From Deltaproteobacteria bacterium (GTDB lineage Bacteria > Desulfobacterota > Binatia > UBA9968), in contig VBLN01000009.1 in assembly GCA_005878685.1 (NCBI GenBank), positions 1-16,471 on the forward strand: 16,471 nucleotides of DNA. Direction: 5' to 3'. A program made the translations under genes and the position numbers. The notes under the pieces were generated by a model. That model had not been told where the DNA came from. It worked only from the letters and a program-made list of their open reading frames with translations, and did no database searches. Of the stretch, positions 14,317-16,471 are shown piece by piece; within the stretch, counting starts at the first letter, position 1; every line of letters starts with the position of its first letter.

Positions 14317-14940
14317 ATGTCTTTTCTTTTTCCTCATAGCACCGATTTTTATGATCTGTTTGAGCGATCGGCGGCGAAGGCGGTCGAAGGGGCGCAGCTC
14401 CTGGAGGCACTCGTGAAAGCCTTCAACGATGTCTCACTCAAGGCCAAGCGTATCAAGGACGTAGAGCATGAGGGAGATCTCATCACCCACGAAACGATAG
14501 AAAAGCTGAACAAGACTTTTGTGACGCCGCTGGACCGGGAAGACATTCACAGGCTGATCTCATCCCTTGACGATATCCTCGATTTCATCGAGGCAACTTC
14601 AGAGAGGCTAAGCCTTTATAACGTCAAAGATATCCGACCCGACGCGGCCATCCTTGTAGACATCCTGGTGCAGAGCACCAGGGAGGTGCAGCAGGCCGTG
14701 GGGATGCTACGCCACCTCAAGAGCGGCGACTCTGTCCTCAAATACTGCACCGAGATCAACCGGCTGGAAAATGAGAGCGACTTCGCTTCCCGCTCGGCTA
14801 TCGCCAAGCTTTTCGAGCCCAACGCGAATCCCCTCGAGGTCATCAAGTGGAAAGAGATCTACGATTGCATCGAGAACGCCGTGGATCGCTGCGAGGACGC
14901 CGCCAACGTGATTGAAGGGATCGTGCTCAAAAACAGCTAG
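14317..14940 (+). CDS. DUF47 family (PhoU-like) protein, PiT-associated regulator
   Basis: A 207-residue helical protein with the family block EHEGDLITHETIEKLNKTFV followed by TPLDREDIHRLISSLDDILD (about 49-90). DUF47 proteins resemble PhoU and usually sit in an operon with a PiT phosphate transporter, which they modulate. The start has ACAGGAGAA 6 bases upstream. It begins 23 bases after mmdA on the same strand, so it may be the last gene of the decarboxylase transcript. The PiT gene is here too, but on the opposite strand and tail to tail, with only 3 bases between the stops. Confidence 0.9.
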   Translation: MSFLFPHSTDFYDLFERSAAKAVEGAQLLEALVKAFNDVSLKAKRIKDVEHEGDLITHETIEKLNKTFVTPLDREDIHRLISSLDDILDFIEATSERLSLYNVKDIRPDAAILVDILVQSTREVQQAVGMLRHLKSGDSVLKYCTEINRLENESDFASRSAIAKLFEPNANPLEVIKWKEIYDCIENAVDRCEDAANVIEGIVLKNS

Positions 14941-14943
14941 TTT

Positions 14944-15921
14944 TCAAGAGAGGGTCCGCAAAGCCGTCGCTACTACCCAGCCGATCAGGGCACACACCGG
15001 AAAGGTAAGAATCCAGGCAGTGACAATTTCCGCCACAATGCCCCACCGTACAGCGGAAAAGCGGCGGCTCGCGCCGACTCCCATAATGGCGGTGCTGATA
15101 GTGTGAGTGGTGCTGAGCGGGATTCCGAAGCGCGACGCTGCCTCGATGACAAGGGCCGCCGAGGTCTCGGCGGCAAAGCCGTGCACCGGCTCGAGCTTGG
15201 TCATTTGGATCCCCATGGTCTTGATAATCCGCCAGCCTCCGAAAGCGGTACCTACGCCCATGGCCGTGGCGCAGAGGAGAATAACCCAAAAAGGGATGCG
15301 AAACTCCGGCAGCAAGCCCCCGAGGACCAACGCCAGGGAGAAAGCACCCATGAATTTCTGGCCGTCGTTGCTCCCGTGGCTGAAGGCCATGAAGGCGGCG
15401 GAAAAAATTTGCAATCTGCCGAAGAGGGATCGAACCATTCCCGGCGTACTGTGCACGAGCATGTGATAGAGCGCGCTAATGAGAAGAAGGCCGGCCCCGA
15501 AGCCCAGGAAGCTGGAAAAACCGAGACCGATGAAAACTTTTCTCCACCCATCCCACAGGAGAGCGTCAGGCCCGGCCACAGCCAAGCCTGCCCCAGCGAG
15601 ACCTGCCACCAAGGCATGGCTTTCGCTTGTGGGAAGACCGTAGTACCAGGCCAGAGTGCTCCAGGATACAATTCCGACCATGGCTGCAGCCACAGTGACC
15701 AAATTGATCACTTTAGGATCCACAATACCGGTCCCGATAGTGACAGCCACGGCAGTTCCCGACATGGTCCCCAGAACATTGAGGACGGTGGCCATGAGCA
15801 CCGCCCGCTGAGGAGACATCACGCGTGTGGAGACGACAGTCGCGATAGCATTGGGGGCGTCGGTCCAGCCATTGACAAACTCCGCCGCCAAAACGAGCAG
15901 CAATACCAGCCACACATCCAT
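14944..15921 (-). CDS. pit: PiT family inorganic phosphate transporter
   Basis: A 325-residue integral membrane carrier, phosphate symporter of the inner membrane. Both halves of the PiT internal repeat are visible: NGWTDAPNAIATVVSTRVMS at residues 17-36 and SHGSNDGQKFMGAF in the second half, each with the Asn-Asp or Asp-x-Pro-Asn core of the signature. LPTSESHAL and PLSTTHTISTAIMG are the repeated Ser/Thr-His hairpins of the transport site. The length suits the short bacterial type. ATG 15921 follows GGGAGAAAG by a few bases. Upstream lies a terminator for arsC, so a separate promoter is expected in the short space 15922-15957. Confidence 0.93.
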   Translation of the reverse strand: MDVWLVLLLVLAAEFVNGWTDAPNAIATVVSTRVMSPQRAVLMATVLNVLGTMSGTAVAVTIGTGIVDPKVINLVTVAAAMVGIVSWSTLAWYYGLPTSESHALVAGLAGAGLAVAGPDALLWDGWRKVFIGLGFSSFLGFGAGLLLISALYHMLVHSTPGMVRSLFGRLQIFSAAFMAFSHGSNDGQKFMGAFSLALVLGGLLPEFRIPFWVILLCATAMGVGTAFGGWRIIKTMGIQMTKLEPVHGFAAETSAALVIEAASRFGIPLSTTHTISTAIMGVGASRRFSAVRWGIVAEIVTAWILTFPVCALIGWVVATALRTLS

Positions 15922-15957
15922 GGACTTTCTCCCGTAGTCTCCTGGTGACTATAACAA

Positions 15958-15979
15958 AAAAGTTGCGTCTGCAACTTTT
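15958..15979 (-). terminator. Intrinsic terminator of arsC
   Basis: On the minus strand AAAAGTTGC and GCAACTTTT form a perfect 9-base-pair stem with a 4-base loop, followed by a T-run (plus-strand A-run 15956-15961). It lies about 110 bases after the arsC stop and about 37 before the pit start, so arsC transcripts should end here. Confidence 0.65.
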
Positions 15980-16000
15980 GACGAGTAAGTGACCCGCGTA

Positions 16001-16022
16001 CCCACAGACTTCCGTCTGCGGG
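16001..16022. repeat. Short palindrome, possible REP-like element
   Basis: CCCACAGAC, four bases, GTCTGCGGG: a 9-base-pair stem with one mismatch, between the arsC stop and the arsC terminator hairpin. There is no T-run, so by itself it is not a terminator. GC-rich palindromes of this shape are common interspersed repeats in some bacterial genomes. Only one copy was seen in this window. Confidence 0.4.
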
Positions 16023-16091
16023 CCCCGGGGAAGTCAAACCGTTTATTTCCAACTCACGTGCTGGCGCCCCAGGGAGGAGAGTGAATGGCGC

Positions 16092-16471
16092 TTAGGAGGC
16101 TCTGTGCGTGTGAGACACCAGCTCCTCCACTCGCGACCGGATCTCATCTCGCACACTTCTGAATGCCCTGAGCCTATCGTCCTCACCCCCAGTAGCGAGG
16201 GCCGGATCGGGGAGAGGCCAATGGAGATGCTCTGTCTCTTTAGGAAAGGTCGGGCAGCTCTCAGCAGCCTCACCGCAGAGAGTAACGACCAAGTCGATCT
16301 TCCCCTTGGGAATAGCCTCTAAGGATTTGGACTGCTGATGTGAAATATCGATTCCTGTCTCTTTCATCACCTTGAACACCAGAGGGTGAACAGCCTTCGG
16401 CTCAGTTCCCGCGCTGTAGATGACTATCTCCTTGGGCGCCAGACGACGAGCGAACCCTTCGGCCATCTGGC
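16092..16471 (-). CDS. arsC: Arsenate reductase, low-molecular-weight phosphatase family, 5' end cut by window edge
   Basis: The frame is open to the right edge: the codon before the apparent ATG at 16466 reads Gln, preceded by a partial Ser codon, giving SQMAEGF. This is the end of the catalytic loop CTGNSCRSQMAEGF, so the true start and the nucleophilic cysteine lie outside the window. Inside it are VIYSAGTEP, the GIDISHQQSKSLEAIP segment, and TLCGEAAESCP, which has the two further redox cysteines of the thioredoxin-linked ArsC type. The enzyme reduces arsenate to arsenite in the cytoplasm. It ends 170 bases before pit on the same strand, a likely phosphate/arsenate association. Confidence 0.93.
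   Translation of the reverse strand, partial: QMAEGFARRLAPKEIVIYSAGTEPKAVHPLVFKVMKETGIDISHQQSKSLEAIPKGKIDLVVTLCGEAAESCPTFPKETEHLHWPLPDPALATGGEDDRLRAFRSVRDEIRSRVEELVSHTHRAS

Noticed and set aside
15103..15948. A 281-residue plus-strand open frame opposite pit
   Set aside because: It is low in hydrophobic structure and full of His/Gly/Glu, and lies wholly over the well-supported pit gene.

Overview
This window reads as chromosomal DNA from a Gram-negative, probably uncultured bacterium. The evidence is lipoproteins with lipoboxes, a peptidoglycan-anchoring OmpA-type domain, periplasmic Tat and Sec exported enzymes, and PlsY. The GC content by eye is in the high 50s percent, and most starts carry AGGAG-like ribosome binding sites. 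Gene content (SoxC-type sulfite dehydrogenase, a MEMO protein, a sodium-pumping acyl-CoA decarboxylase, PiT plus DUF47, an Mrp-DUF971 fusion) suits an uncultured soil or sediment lineage of the Desulfobacterota / Methylomirabilota / Tectomicrobia kind. That placement is only an inference. I see no rRNA, tRNA, CRISPR array, transposase or phage gene.

Layout. 1-1601 (+): the end of a zinc alcohol dehydrogenase cut by the window edge, then an SDR oxidoreductase. 1753-3586 (-): SoxC-type molybdenum sulfite dehydrogenase and its small cytochrome c partner, overlapping by 14 bases. 3587-4500: gene debris, with a terminator-like hairpin, an unrecognised open frame, and a heavily deleted selenium-binding-protein / methanethiol-oxidase gene. 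4584-7554 (-): an apparent operon of Mrp/NBP35 ATPase fused to DUF971, a MIP18/SufT-like protein, and a MEMO protein with an extra N-terminal winged-helix-like domain. It is driven by a good sigma70-type promoter with dyad symmetry in its spacer. 7774-9216 (+): three tandem glycine-zipper lipoproteins, the third fused to an OmpA-like domain. 9213-10992 (-): PlsY and a bicupin protein. 11195-14293 (+): a compact sodium-translocating acyl-CoA decarboxylase operon in the order biotin carrier, 48-residue membrane anchor, beta subunit, carboxyltransferase. 14317-14940 (+): DUF47. 14944-15921 (-): PiT phosphate transporter, tail to tail with DUF47. 16092-16471 (-): arsenate reductase cut by the right edge.

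How the genes work together. The Mrp / MIP18 / MEMO set looks like an iron-sulfur or metal-handling module. The decarboxylase operon would turn (probably) methylmalonyl-CoA decarboxylation into a sodium gradient. DUF47, PiT and ArsC share a phosphate/arsenate theme. SoxC with its cytochrome, and the wrecked methanethiol oxidase, both concern reduced sulfur.

A notable oddity is that several conserved genes are broken by small deletions with frame changes: the selenium-binding protein, Mrp twice, and lipoprotein 3. Either this assembly has local errors, or the locus has been decaying. This should be settled before any of the broken genes is interpreted.
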